DNA of 64,000 nt from Adineta steineri (Eukaryota > Rotifera > Eurotatoria > Adinetida > Adinetidae), in assembly GCA_905250115.1 (NCBI GenBank), contig CAJNOI010000321.1:5536-69535 (forward strand). The letters run 5' to 3'. Under the pieces are notes generated by a model, which saw only the letters and a list, made by a program, of their open reading frames with translations, had not been told where the DNA came from and did no database searches. The translations under genes were made by a program, and so were the position numbers. This document shows, piece after piece, positions 36,583-50,100 of the stretch (its first letter is position 1; each line of letters opens with the position of its first letter).

Positions 36583-38253
36583 ATTGGGCTATGAGTCGAC
36601 AATTGTATGAAAGTGAACCTGTTTTTACTCGATGGATTCAATTGATAGATGCTGAACTGGCAAAGATCAACAATGGTGAATGGTGTCTGTTGGAAAAATT
36701 AGTTGGCAAAAGAAGTGAACACGAATCTCGTATTAATGATACAAATATTGCTCAATCCGCTTTATTCGCTATTCAAGTCGCACTCGCTGCTTTACTTGTC
36801 TCATGGAATATTTATCCTTCAACAATCGTCTCACATAGTGCTGGAGATCAGGCAGCTGCTTTTGTTGCCGGTCGTCTCACTTTGCAAGAAGCTGTTCGTA
36901 TTGTTTATCATCGATCACGTCTTTAAAATCGTAATACACGACAAGGTGGTCGTATGTTAGCTGTTTCAATGAGTGAATAAGAAGTAGAAAATAGACTTCT
37001 TGAAGATATTGAACATTTGGCTTGTATTGCTGTTGTTAATAGTCCTCGTCTAGTAATAATAAGTGGTGATGAAAAAACAATCGATGAAATATAACAAATT
37101 CTTTCGATAGCTTATCTTGATGTATTTAAAGCACGTCTTCGTATTGAAAATGCATTTCATTCATATCAAATGAATCGATTTGATATTGAAAAAGAAATGC
37201 TTTCATCATTGAAAGATATTCAAGGACTTCCAATACAAAATCAAAAACAAATTTTTGATCCAATATGTGCTAAAGTTAATCTTTATTCGAGTGTAACTGG
37301 TAATAAATTAACTGACAAATGTGAGACTATGTGTACGATTTCGTGATGCTATGACATCAATTCAACGACACGATGCTCCAACTGTTTTTCTTGAACTTTC
37401 ACCACATCCAGTTTTGGCTACATCTATTCGAGAATGTTATGAATCGGCAAATAGTCAACCACTTATTCTTCCAACATTGAAACGAAAAGAAAATGAACAA
37501 ATAACATTACTTACTAGCCTCGCACAATTAACGACATCGCCCTATGTTTGGGAACAATATTTTCATACTCGAGATATAATACCGATAGTAGATAATGAGC
37601 AACTATTTGATGATTTTCCATTGTATGCATTTGATCTTAGTTCATGTTGGTATGAATCAAAAAATTCAGTTATGACACGTTTGGCTAATCGTATTCCTAT
37701 TCATCCTCTACTTGGTGTTCGTCAATTAACAGGACAAACAAGTGCTACATGGAAGAGCCTCATCAATATTAATCTACCACAATATGCTTACTTAATAGAT
37801 CACAAAATTGAAGATACAATTCTCTTTCCTGCTGCTGCTGCTTATCTTGAACCTGTAACAGCTGCCTATCACCAATTATTTCTATCATCAGATAACAAGC
37901 AATCTTCAATTGCTTTGAAACAAATTAAATTTGTCAAAGCTCTCGGTCTTAGTGAGCATGAGCTAACAGAAGTGTTCACACAAATTGTCGTAACAGTTCG
38001 TGGATGGTTTGTCTACAGTCGACCATGGACATCAGCTAGTTCAGATTGTATGCGTTCATCAGGAATGGTACGTATTGATGTTCTCGATTCTTTTACCGAT
38101 CCAGAAACTCTTTATCAATATTCATTACGTGAATTCACTCTACATGCTCATAGTCATATTGAGATGGATAGTGTTCAACAAAAATTAACAACACTACTTT
38201 TTACCTGCCCAACTTACAATACCTGGTCCACAACTATTCCAACTAGTATTTAT
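36583..38253 (+). pseudogene. Second PKS fragment (AT-DH), decayed
   Basis: Closely related to 18421-20050. The acyltransferase begins WAMSRQLYESEPVFTRW, carries SHSAGDQAAAFVAG and AFHSYQM, and has three nonsense codons (36924-36926, then near 36979 and 37094) where the other copy reads Gln or Glu. From 37321 the frame is open through SPHPVLATSIREC and the dehydratase N-lobe: HPLLGVRQL with the hotdog His, DHKIEDTILFPAAAYLE. PKS similarity stops at 38253, where a telomere-like hairpin begins. The open frame runs on into unrelated oxygenase sequence, so 37321-39216 is a chimaera rather than a natural PKS. No KS or ACP is linked to it. Confidence 0.75.
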
Positions 38254-38300
38254 AGGGTGTCAGTATTTTATTTACGCACTCTCGCATCCACCCACACCCT
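38254..38300. repeat. Telomere-like hairpin i inside a chimeric frame
   Basis: AGGGTGTCAG at the left; CCACCCACACCCT at the right; 47 bp. It separates PKS sequence from monooxygenase sequence without closing the reading frame. Confidence 0.65.
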
Positions 38301-39216
38301 CAAGATGGTTTATGTATCCCAGCGAACACTCAACTATTGTATTCCGTCGAACAATGGTTCGCTTGATCCGAAAGAGAAAGAAAGATGGAAGGCAAATTAT
38401 GCCCATGTTCGACACGATATGATGCAAACAACTGGTGCCCTTTTGGTTGATGACACTCGAAACTATCCTGCATTGAGTGTAACACCAAAAGAAAGCGACG
38501 AAGTATATGAGTCGGCATGGAAGAAAGGTGGAAATGCATTTACACTACCTTTCACTGATCTCCATATCAACAAAGAAGCCAATGAAACAGTATCAAATTT
38601 TATTAAGTCTAAGATACGCGCAACTGTCAACGATCCTACTACTACCAGACTCTTGTTACCATATAATTATCTTTTTGGTATCAGACGTCCCTGTAGTGGT
38701 ACTGATTATTATGAAACATTTAATCGCGATAATATCACACTTGTCGATCTTCGGTATAGAAGCATCGATGAAATTCAGACAATAGGAGTTCGAGTTGGGA
38801 ACAAGACATATAAAGTAGATGACATCGTTCTTGCACTTGGATTCGATGTCTGCACTGGTGCATTGCTCAGTATAGACATCTACGGTCGATCAGGCAAGAC
38901 ACTTCGAGGAAAATGGAAAAAAGGATGGCGTACTTATCTAGGTCTGATGATCGCTGACTGTCCAAACTTATTTACAATTAGTGGCCCCGGTGCTCCGTCT
39001 GACTTAGCTAATATGGCTCCATATATCGGACAACATGTTAAATGGATAACAAAATGTTTGGAATATCTACGAACGCATGATATCAATATAATAGAACCTT
39101 CTCTAGAAGAAGAGAATACCTGGGTTAAACATGTAAATGATGTTGTCGAACATCCAAGTCAGTCTACAACGGGACAAATATTCCTGGAAAACCACGAGTC
39201 TTTATACCTTATGTAG
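38301..39216 (+). pseudogene. C-terminal half of a Baeyer-Villiger monooxygenase
   Basis: About 300 residues matching the C-terminal half of FAD/NADPH-dependent Baeyer-Villiger monooxygenases of the cyclohexanone-monooxygenase type. Diagnostic blocks: RRPCSGTDYYETFNRDNITL, the IVLALGFDVCTGAL segment equivalent to the ATGFD motif, RTYLGLMIADCPNLFTISGP, and GAPSDLANMAPYIGQHVKWI. The N-terminal FAD Rossmann motif and the family fingerprint before the NADPH domain are absent, so the enzyme is truncated. It is read in frame after PKS acyltransferase/dehydratase sequence and a hairpin. BVMO and PKS/NRPS genes often sit in the same secondary-metabolite clusters in microbes, so both could derive from one acquired cluster; that is inference. 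Confidence 0.75.
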
Positions 39217-39533
39217 GAGGCTCTGATATTTATATGAAAAAGTGCGAAAAAATCGCCGTCGATGACTACGAAGGTTTTCATCTGATAAAGTAACGACGAT
39301 CGTCACAACAAGGGTGATGTAAAACATTCATATTAATTTTATCTTTTATGTAATTTCATAACAGAATATCATACAGTTCTAATTTTTTAGTTTGCTTTAT
39401 TCTCATCATCATCCATTTGCAGGCTCACATATCTTATTAATTGTTGTTTCTTTTCAGATAATTCTATTTCTCACAGTACTTGTTTATTAGGCTTTTGTTA
39501 CTTAACAAATTCGAAAAAAAAATATCAATAATA
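39217..39533. promoter_or_regulatory. Upstream region of the NRPS gene
   Basis: No coding signal. A pyrimidine-rich TTTTCAG at 39451-39457 lies 76 bp before the NRPS start codon. It could be the acceptor of a 5' UTR intron or of spliced-leader trans-splicing, which bdelloids use. No TATA box could be fixed. Confidence 0.3.
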
Positions 39534-41103
39534 ATGGAAATGGCTTTATTACAAAAGATTCAAGAGCAAGAAATGATGCCTTCACCAGCATCATCAACTA
39601 TTCCTACTTCTGGATGTCTGCAAGGTGCTGCATCTTTCGCACAAGAACGGATATGGCTCGATGAAAAGATCCATTACGACCCATCAGTATCACCTGCTAT
39701 GCATAATTTTGTTCTGCCTTTAGTGATTAGACATGGCTCAATGTCAATTGAGCGCATTCGTTCGGCCGTTGTTGCTGTTCTTGAACAGCATGAAATACTT
39801 CGAACAGCAATTTACTTCGATAAAAATCGTAATATGTTGGTCCAAGCAGTGCAATCTGTGAACAACAATGATGCTTATTCCTTTGAAATAACAGCAAACG
39901 ATATACAAAGTCCTGGTGAAGTTGCTGATCTACTTAGGAACGAATCGGTCAAGCATTTTGCTGAATTAGAACAGGGTTTAGTTGTTCGTGTTCATCTAGT
40001 TAAGGTGGGATCTGATGATGACATAGACAAATTATGTCCTCAAGATTTGGTTATTTTTATATTTCATGGTGTAGCATTTGATTATAATTCTATTAGTCCG
40101 TTTCTTGTTGCTTTTACAAAAGCATACGATCAGATGGAACTGGATGTTGAAAGGTTACAATATATCAGTTTTAGTCTATATGAGCATCAGCAATTCGTTA
40201 ATATCCCGGAAGACTCTCAAATACGAAGAGCTCAGCAGTTTTGGTCAAAAATGATGGATGACTACAGTCTTGATGCAAACTATCCGACACTATTTACACG
40301 CCCATTCGACACAAAAAAGCGTTCTGGAGAAGGGCATAGTACATCGTTTATACTGGATTCGGTACTTGTCAAAGCTCAAATGGAATTTGCATCGTTGCAT
40401 AATTTGTCTATGTTTCATACAGCATTAGCGTGCTTCTTTCTATTTATATATGAACTCAATGATGGTACTATTAGTGACTTGTGTGTGACTTGTCCTACAG
40501 AAAATCGAACATTCGTTGATATAAAATGCATGATTGGTGCGTTTGTGAATTTATTACCATATCGTATCAAAATTAATGCAAATGAAAGTTTTATTAATTT
40601 GGTGCAGCGCATTTGTCAGTTGGACATGGACATTCTTAATCACTCTCAAGTGCCTTATCAACAGATCATCAGGGGTAATAGGGAGTTATGCTCAAGCAAG
40701 ATTCCATTTCATTTTCAATATGAAGAAATTTACTCTGCTTCAACTAGTGAAATGAAATCGATAGCCAAGACAAATGATGTGACATTAAGTTTATATACTG
40801 AACAACCTTGGTTACATGGCAATGGTATTGCTTCTCATGATATGAATTTAAAAATGATTCACAATCAGCTCAGCCAAACAACTTATTGTATTTTGGAATG
40901 TAGTGCTGATTGTTATGATGAAGTCACGGTGACCAACATTGGTCGATATTTTCAGAATTTACTTTTACATATCTTTACTGAAAATACGAAAATCATTGGT
41001 TTCGACCCAAGTTTTGAAAAAATTGGAAATCTTTCTATTTTACCAATGAACGTTGAAACTTTATCAAACGTCATCGAATCATTACGACATTTCTCTGAAA
41101 TAA
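39534..41103 (+). CDS. NRPS exon 1: divergent leading C domain
   Basis: Condensation-type domain starting AASFAQERIWLDEKIHYDP. Its active-site motif reads FHGVAFDYNS where the family has HHxxxDG: the second, catalytic His is Gly. VTCPTENR...MIGAFVNLLPYRI matches the later C-domain motifs. Standing first and lacking the catalytic His, it may be an inactive or structural starter domain. It is clearly the most diverged of the C domains here. ATG 39534 is the first in-frame ATG after a plausible splice acceptor. It ends in phase 1 at a GTAAGT donor. Confidence 0.75.
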
Positions 41104-44100
41104 GTAAGTGCTTCGAAGAAAACTCGTTTCTAATTCCTCTTTACACATCTGCATGAATTAAAGCTCTTACATGATGCGTAACTTGTAGAGATATTCTAAA
41201 CCCCTTCGAACATAAAAATGTATAACTTCAGCTATTTGCGAGAGATTCGAGTATTTAACTATGAGAATAAACCTAATTAGTGTGTAGGAATACTATGTGA
41301 CTATCATAGAGCCAGCTTCATATGCTCAACATCAAATATGGCTTGATGAAGAACGCCGTTTGAATTTGGACGGACCACAATTGGCAACGTACAATATGGT
41401 ATTCTGCTATCGTCTTTCAGCTGATCATACCTTGTCTGTTCAACAGTTTCGTTACGCACTCCATCTTGTTGTTGATAAACATCAATCTCTGAGAACGGCA
41501 CTTATTTTTGAAACTACAAAAAACATTCTTACACAACGAATTGTTGACCAACAGAATTATAAAAACAATCGGTTTTCTATAGTCGAAAGCATTTATGAAA
41601 CAGATGAACAATTGGATGAAATTATGCACAATGAGACACATAATCGTCATGTTTTCGATCTTGCTCAGGGTCTTGTCTTCCGATGTCATATTGTTCGTTA
41701 TAAACAAGTTTCTACCAATGATCTTATCTCCGATAATGATATCATCATCTTCAACTTTCATCATGCCTCGTTCGACTATCCATCGATGAAGATATTTCTT
41801 CATGATCTTCATCAAGCATACACCACAAGTCAACTACCCAATGATGACAGCATCAACAGACTTCGCTATCTCGACTGTAAATATTCATACTTCTCTCTTC
41901 ATAATCATATCATATCTTTATCTCTTCTTTAGATGCTGTCATTGAACAACACATGCCCATGATTGGTGCAAGCATGTTTTGGCATAATGCTCTGCATGAT
42001 TGCAAACTAGATCAGTCTCTCTCGTTGCCATATGATCGATATCGACTTACGAATGAATACCGATCTGGTTTTAGCACATCAATTTCATTCGACTTCGATC
42101 AAGATCTTTGTGACATTTTTCTTCACTACACATCTTCACACAACATCTCACTTGAACATCTGGCGCTGTCTATGTATTTTATCTTTCTATTTAAACTAAC
42201 GAATGGAGACACAGATCTATGCATTGGAATGAACGTAGATGGTCGATACAGAAATGAACTTAAATCAGTGATTGGTATGTTTTTCAACGCTATTCCTTTG
42301 CGATGTCAACTAAATCCAGAATGGTTACTACATGAACTTGTTAAACATGTTCAAGAGATACTAACAAACAGTCGTAAATACTCTTATTATCCTGTTCAAC
42401 GTCACCTAAATCAACATCTACATGCTTCGAATCCTGCATTTCTTGATACATTATTCAAGTTCATACGATATTCACGACAAGATCTCAGCCACGACGTGAT
42501 TATAGGTAACAGTCATCTCTCTATGATGCCTATTTCCATCAAGATTAATGAGGACAACATCATAAGTAAATCTGACTTCATTCTTAGTATTCAGCATGAT
42601 TTCGACATGAATCAACTCTCCTGTACAATCAATGCATCACTTGACTTGTTCAATATAGAGACAGTAGAGAAGATTTCACAACGATTTCATTTCACCTTAC
42701 ATCAATTATCTACATCTATTATCGACAGTCAAATAAACAAACCAATCTATGAATTATCATTAATATTATCAAATGAACAGTATCTAATGCAGTCATTGAA
42801 TAATACACGAATATCATATTCATCGCCTCTCACTTGTATTCATCATGAATTTGCATATCAAGTAATGAAACATCCACAAAAACTAGCTGTTGAACTCGAT
42901 GAACAATCATTGACATATTGTGAACTATTGCATTATGTTCAAGTTTTATCTTTAACTCTTCTTAATGAATATACTATCACTCCAGGTGAGATCGTGTGTC
43001 AATGTGTTGAGAGAAGTTTGTCAATGGTAAGTTGATTGAGACGAGTAATATTTAATGTGAGTTTGAGATTGATTTTGATTAGGTGATTGGTATAATGGCA
43101 ATTCAAACGGCTGGTAATGTTTATTGTCCATTATCACCTCGAGATCCACAACATCGTTTGCATTCACTCATACAACAAATGCAAGCTCGTCTTGTTCTTG
43201 TTCATCATTTAACTAAGACTAAATTTGATTATAATATTGTTTCTCTCGATATTGATTCAATATTGATTGTTAATAATATGGAAAAAAATATTGATATTAA
43301 TCAACTATCAAGTAGAAGAGTGACATTCAATAATCCAGCTTATATTATTTTCACAAGTGGTTCGACCGGAAAACCAAAAGCAGTTCGTTGAAGTTTATCT
43401 TTTTGGTATCTGACTGATTTTTGTGCTTTCTTTTAGGTTCAAGTACGACATAAGAATTTTACTGAACTTATGTCTTCGTTAATTTATGGTGATGTAGTGA
43501 GTGAAAAGGATACAATTCTTGAAATCGCACGTTGTTCTTTTGATATTCATGTCCAAGATATAATGGGCACTTTTATGATTGGAGGTAGTCTAATTATGAT
43601 ACATCCAAGAGGAATTATGGACTTAGACTATCTTGCTAGTGTTTTCAAAGAAAAGAATATTAGTTCTGTTAGTACTGTTCCAACTATAATCCATAATTTC
43701 TTCACTTTTCTGCAACAACACAATCATCATAATGTTACACAGTGCTTGCGATCAGTTAGTAGTGGTGGTATGCGATTTTTATATGAAATGTATTATTTTT
43801 GATATTATTTGATTTCATTTCTAGGTGAGCATTGTTCTATAAAACTGATAAATTTAATGTCAGATACTGTAAAGCACACTTGTCGACTATGGAATATGTA
43901 TGGTCCTGCTGAAACTACAATTGCTTGTATGGTTCATCCTTTGAATAACACAATGGAGACTGAAAACGTTCCAATAGGCACACCGCTTTCAAATTATCAA
44001 AATCTAGTTTTAGATCAATTCTCACAAAGTGTGTTTATTGATCAAGAAGGAGAATTATTTGTTGGAGGTGTGGGTGTCTTTGCCGGATATCTAGGACGTG

Positions 44101-47100
44101 ATGATTTAACTGCAAAAGCTCTTATTGAAATAGATGGTCAACTATTTTATCGAACAGGTGATCTTGTTAGAATGGATGACAATGGTCTTCTTCATTATCA
44201 AGGAAGAAAAGATCATCAGATCAAATTACGTGGACAAAGAATTGAACTTGGTGAAATCGAACGATGTTTACTTAACATTACATTCATCTCTACTTGTACT
44301 GTCATGAAATGGAAAGATGATTACTTAGTTGCCTATGTACAATCTTCTCGTGCGAATGAAGAACAACTACGTCAACATTGTCAATCTCATCTTCCACCAC
44401 ATATGATTCCATCTTTCTTTATTATACTTGATAAACTACCTTTGAATCAAAACGGAAAAATAGATCGAAAACAACTTCCATCACCTTACCTTCCATCGTC
44501 AACTACGCCATCGGTAAGTGAACTTGATACACCAGTTAATCAAGTAGAAAAAAGTGTGTATGATATTTGGTGCCAAGTTCTGGAGCACAATGGACGCCAT
44601 CTGTCAACAACTACAAACTTCTTTACTATCGGAGGTCATTCTCGTTTGTTTATTGAACTTTATCATCGTTATCAAACTATGTTTGGTTTCGATAGTCGTG
44701 TATTAGCTATTAGTCCGTTTCTTGAACAACCAACTATTCAACAGCATGCAAAGTTATTAAAGACAGTCACAACTGATGATATTCGAAGGGAACAATGGTA
44801 TACTCTGCACATTAATCAAAGTAAAAATCTCTAATATTGACTATTAAAATAAACTAAAATGTTTTGTTATTACATTTTCAGGTATGGCATCATTTGCTCA
44901 AGAACGTATATTTCTGGATGAACAAATTCGATCCTCTAATAAACATGTTTTCTATAATAATTTTGCTGCACTACGAGTTACTGAAGGTGTCTTATCAATA
45001 AATCGGGTACTACAAGCACTCCAAATGGTTTTGAGGAAACATGAAATATTGCGTACTTCACTCGTATTTAATAATGATGATAGTACACTACAGCAATATG
45101 TCACTGATAATCACAAGACATTTACATTTCTTGATCAGCAACATCTCGAGAGTGACAATGAACTTCAAAATATTATTTATCGAACGGTTATCAATCCTGA
45201 TCTGTTTGATTTGTCCAGTGGTCGAGTTTTTAGTTGCCAGATGCTTCAACAGCAGAAGACTACGCATGAGACTGCTCACACAGACTTTCTTGAAAAGTCT
45301 GATGTTCTTGTATTATATTTCCATCATGCAGCAGTTGATGGAACTTCCATAGCAATTCTGTTGAATGATTTCTGTAATGCTTATAGTAATAACATGACAG
45401 TTTCACTTGATGAACAATCAGTGAAATATATTGATTATGCTATTTATGAACGGCTTATGGATGTGACATCATCTCGTAGCTTCTGGTATTCTCAACTAGA
45501 AAGATTTAATCTCAAACGTCCATTAAAGCTACCAGTTGATAGACACCGTTTGCCAACTGGTCAACGATCTGGCTTGGCATCAGTAGCTCAAATCTCTTTT
45601 GATAAGGAGCTGTCGATGATGTTTCTCAACTATGCTTCCTTACATCAAATTACACCTTTTCAGCTTGGTTTGACTGCATTTTATGTGTTCCTCTTCAAAC
45701 TAACTCATGGAGAAACTGATTTATGCATCGCATCTGTTAATGCTAATCGATATCGAAGTGAATTAGAAAATATGATCGGTATGTTTGTTTCAACGTTACC
45801 ATATTGTGTACAACTCAATTATCATTGGTCATTTGATGAACTTGTGAATCATGTTCGAGAAAAGTGCTTATCAATTCTTGAACATTCTCATTATCCACTT
45901 CAGCATATACTTACTGATTTTCGGCTTAATCAATTGGATGTTCCATTTCTTGAGATCGTGTTTAATTTCTTACCGGTGTCTATAAATATTGATCGATATT
46001 CTATAGGTGATGTATGCTTAGACCAAATTTCAATCGAACAAGCAGATGAAATTTCTCAGTTTGACTTCTCAACAATGTTTCTATACAATCCGACATCAGA
46101 TGATCATAAACTTTCCTGTCGATTCTCCTGTTCGCGTGATTTATTTGACAATACTACTGTTAAAACAATAGCGCGACGATTTCAGCATCTCCTGTCACAA
46201 TTATTTCTGACAAACTCGAATGACACGGAAAAAGACCTATCTACTAAGCCTATCAAAAATTTGTCTTTGATATTACCTGAAGAAGCGAACGAAATATATG
46301 CATTAACATTAAGTCGCGTGACAGGCGTTGCTACAGAAGGTATGACTATTCCTTTTTCGTATGAAAAGATTCTTTGGTTGTGGGTGAACACCATATAAGA
46401 AAAGCAAAGGACACAAAGATATGAACAACGATGAATACTTGACACCGATAGTAACATACACATATTAAAAACATCCCCAATAGAACAGATTGGGTGTGGG
46501 TGGGTGGTTGTGTGAGTGAGTGGGAGCGTATGATTACTACAATATGCACACCCACACGCACATCCTTTCTAGAGTACAGTATTAGAATCCTTTATAATAT
46601 AACTAGGACATCTTGGTGAGTTTCCATTCTTTATCACGGTCGCTAAGATTTTTTCAGAATATGCTCTCCACTTAGTACGATTATTGCCTTAGTTGACAAA
46701 AAGTTGTATCCTGCATGAACGACAGCAACGATAGATTTGTAGTATAACAATAGTAATAGTGTAAAAGAGAATGATATACTGTTCGTAGATAGATGTTTTT
46801 CATTCATCACTCGTTCCCAGGTTCTGTAGTTTTCTTCCAACGTTAATCCCATTTTTAGCATTTAGAGGATCTGGAAAAAATTCCGTCGATGTTACGTTCC
46901 TTTCCTACTAGAATATGGCCTCGAAGTTAAAAACGAAGTCCCTTACAGAGTACATCAGTTTCTGTTTATCCAATTAAATTAGAAACCCTGATAGCACAAA
47001 TCTGTCCATATAGATGATAAAAAGGAGTTCAAAAGAGAAAGAAAAGGAAAGATAAAATCGATAGGTAGGTAAAAATGTCATATTATCATAGACAAATTTA

Positions 47101-50100
47101 TCAATTATTTGAGTGAATTTCTATGGATCAGATAAATAAGTTATATCGACTACATGAGTAGTGTAGATTCAGATAGCACTAACAAGTGTATTCACTAAGA
47201 CTGTCGCTTAAGTACTCGTACTAGAAAAATACTAATATTTTTTTTGTTAGAATTTTACAAACCCCTATGATACTTACATTAGAAGCTGATAAAAGAAACA
47301 ATAGTTCAGCATTTACATTGGATTCTGTTGAGACTAGTAATATCCATTGATTTTGTAGTAAAATTCGATCGGATTCGGTGTTAGACCGTTCGTCGTGGGA
47401 GATATTAAAATACTTTTTTTTACTGTTAATACAAAATATTAACGCATTCTTAGTATTAATACTAAGACAGTATCCTTACTACAGATTCTGTTCAGTAAAA
47501 CAATCGATTAGATGAGAATTGACAAGGATAATGTTATCAAACATCATTTGGCCATCCTTCTTTTACATTATATAAATGACGACGCTCTCATCATTCTAGC
47601 ACCAGCATCATTTGCACAAGCTCGTATTTGGCTTGATGAACGAATTCGATTCGATCCAGACAAGCCTCAAGTAGCAATCTACAATATGCCTTTTGTTTAT
47701 CGTCTGCAACCAGGTCATACTTTATCGATTAAACAACTTCGTCATGCTCTTTATCTTGCTGTTAATAAACATCCCTCACTTCATACATCACTTTATTTTG
47801 ACACTCAAAAGAATCTACTTATGCAACGAGTTATTACTCATGAACATGAAAATAATAATGATAATATGTTTTCAATCATCCAAACTACTTATGAAACAGA
47901 TCAACAACTCAATGACATTTTACATGACGAGAGACGCAATCCTCCTGTTTTTGATCTTGCTCAAGGTCTTGTCTTTCGATGTCATCTTGTTTACTACAAA
48001 CAAATCTCTTCAAACCAACTTCTTTCTGACAAAGATCTACTTATTTTCAACTTTCATCATGCTCTATTTGATTTTCCATCAATGAATATCTTTCTTCATG
48101 ATCTCAATCAAGCATATACAACAGATCAATTATTATATGATGACAACACTAATCTTCGTTATCTTGATTGTAAATATAATTAGTTCTTATATTTTTTGTC
48201 GTTTTCCTAATACATTCTTTTCTTTAATTACATAATAGATGCTGTTATTGAACAACAAATGTCAATGACTGGCGCAAGTATGTTTTGGCTTGATGTTCTT
48301 CATGATTGTAAACTCGATCAATCATTACCGTTACCATTTGATCGACATCGTCTCTTAAATGAACATCGAACTGGTCGTGGAACGTCTATTTCATTTGGTT
48401 TTGGACAAGATCTCTCATATGCCTTTCTTACTCACGCATCATCAACTAATATATCACTGGAACAACTTGCACTTGCTACTTATTATATGTCTTTATTCAA
48501 ATTAACGAATGGAGAAAAAGATTTATGCATTGGAATAAATACACACGGTCGATATAGAAACGAACTTCACTCTATCATTGGAATGTTCGTGAACGCTATA
48601 CCTTTGCGATGTCAACTCGATCCTCATGCACCATTTCATGATATTACTAGGAACGTTCACGATAATATGATAAACTGTATGAAGTATTCTTATTTTCCTC
48701 TTCAACGTATTCTCAATCAACATCCAAATATATCAAATCCTGTATTTCTTGACACATCATTTGAATTTATATCATCTATGACAACAGATGAGGAAGACGA
48801 AATAATGATTGGTGACAGTCGACTTTCTTTAATACCTTTTTCAATTAAGATTAGTGAAAATGAAATAATGAGTAAATTTGATTTCATTCTTAGTTTTCAA
48901 CATGATCTGAATCTAAATGAACTCTCATGCACCATTAATGCTTCACTCGATTTATTTAATGTTGAAACAGTTAGCATAATTTCACAAAGATTACAGACAA
49001 TGTTACATCAACAATTCACATCTTTTGGTTCTACAGCAAATAAACCTATCTATGAATTATCATTAATACTATCAAATGAACAATATCTAATGCAATCATT
49101 AAATAACACACAAATATCATTTCCATCTGCTTCCACTTGTATCCATCATGAATTTGTGTATCAAGTAATGAAACATCCACAAAAACTAGCTGTTGAGCTT
49201 GATGAACAATCATTGACATATTGTGAACTATTGCATTATGTTCAAGTTTTATCTTTAACTCTTCTTAATGAATATCATGTGTTTCCAGGTAAGGTGGTGT
49301 GTCAATGTGTTGAGCGAAGTTTATCAATGGTAAGTTGATCAGTAGAAATAATTGTTTGAGATAATAAAAATACGTTTGAACTAGGTGATTGGTATAATGG
49401 CAATTGAAATGGCTGGCGGTGTTTATTGTCCATTATCATCTCGAGATCCACAACATCGTTTGCATGCACTCACACAACAAACACAAAGTCATCTTGTTCT
49501 TGTTCATCATTTATCTAAGACCAAATTCGATGATAATATTATTTCACTTGATATTGATTCAATATTAAATAGCAACGATATGGATAGTGACATTGATGAT
49601 GATTGTCTTTCAAAGATGATACTAATAGGCGAAGACCTAGCTTATATTATTTTCACTAGTGGTTCAACTGGAACACCCAAAGCGGTTCGTTCACACTGAA
49701 TTTTCGAATTTTTGGTTGATTTTTATGTTCTTTCATAGGTTCAAGTTCGACATAAGAATTTTATTGATTGTATCAATTCTTTGGTTTATATAAACTCATT
49801 TACTAAAGATGATACAGTTGTACAAATGACACGTTGTTCATTTGATATTCATGTTCAAGAAATACTTGGTACATTGTTAGTAGGAGGCACATTGATTATG
49901 CTTCATCCAGGTGGAACGATTGATTTCGATTATCTATCCAAAGTGTTACAGAACAAACAGATCACGTATCTACACACTGTTCCAAGTTTTCTACATACTT
50001 TTTTCGTTTTTATCGAAGAAAACAAAAACGTAAATGCCGTAAAACATCTTCGATCACTTTGTAGCATCGGTGAGTAATCAGAAACGGTTCTCATCCTTTC

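Noticed and set aside
44882..46339. C1 domain as an epimerisation domain because it follows a T domain
   Set aside because: It lacks EGHGRE and has the NANRYR...GMFVSTL motif of condensation domains.
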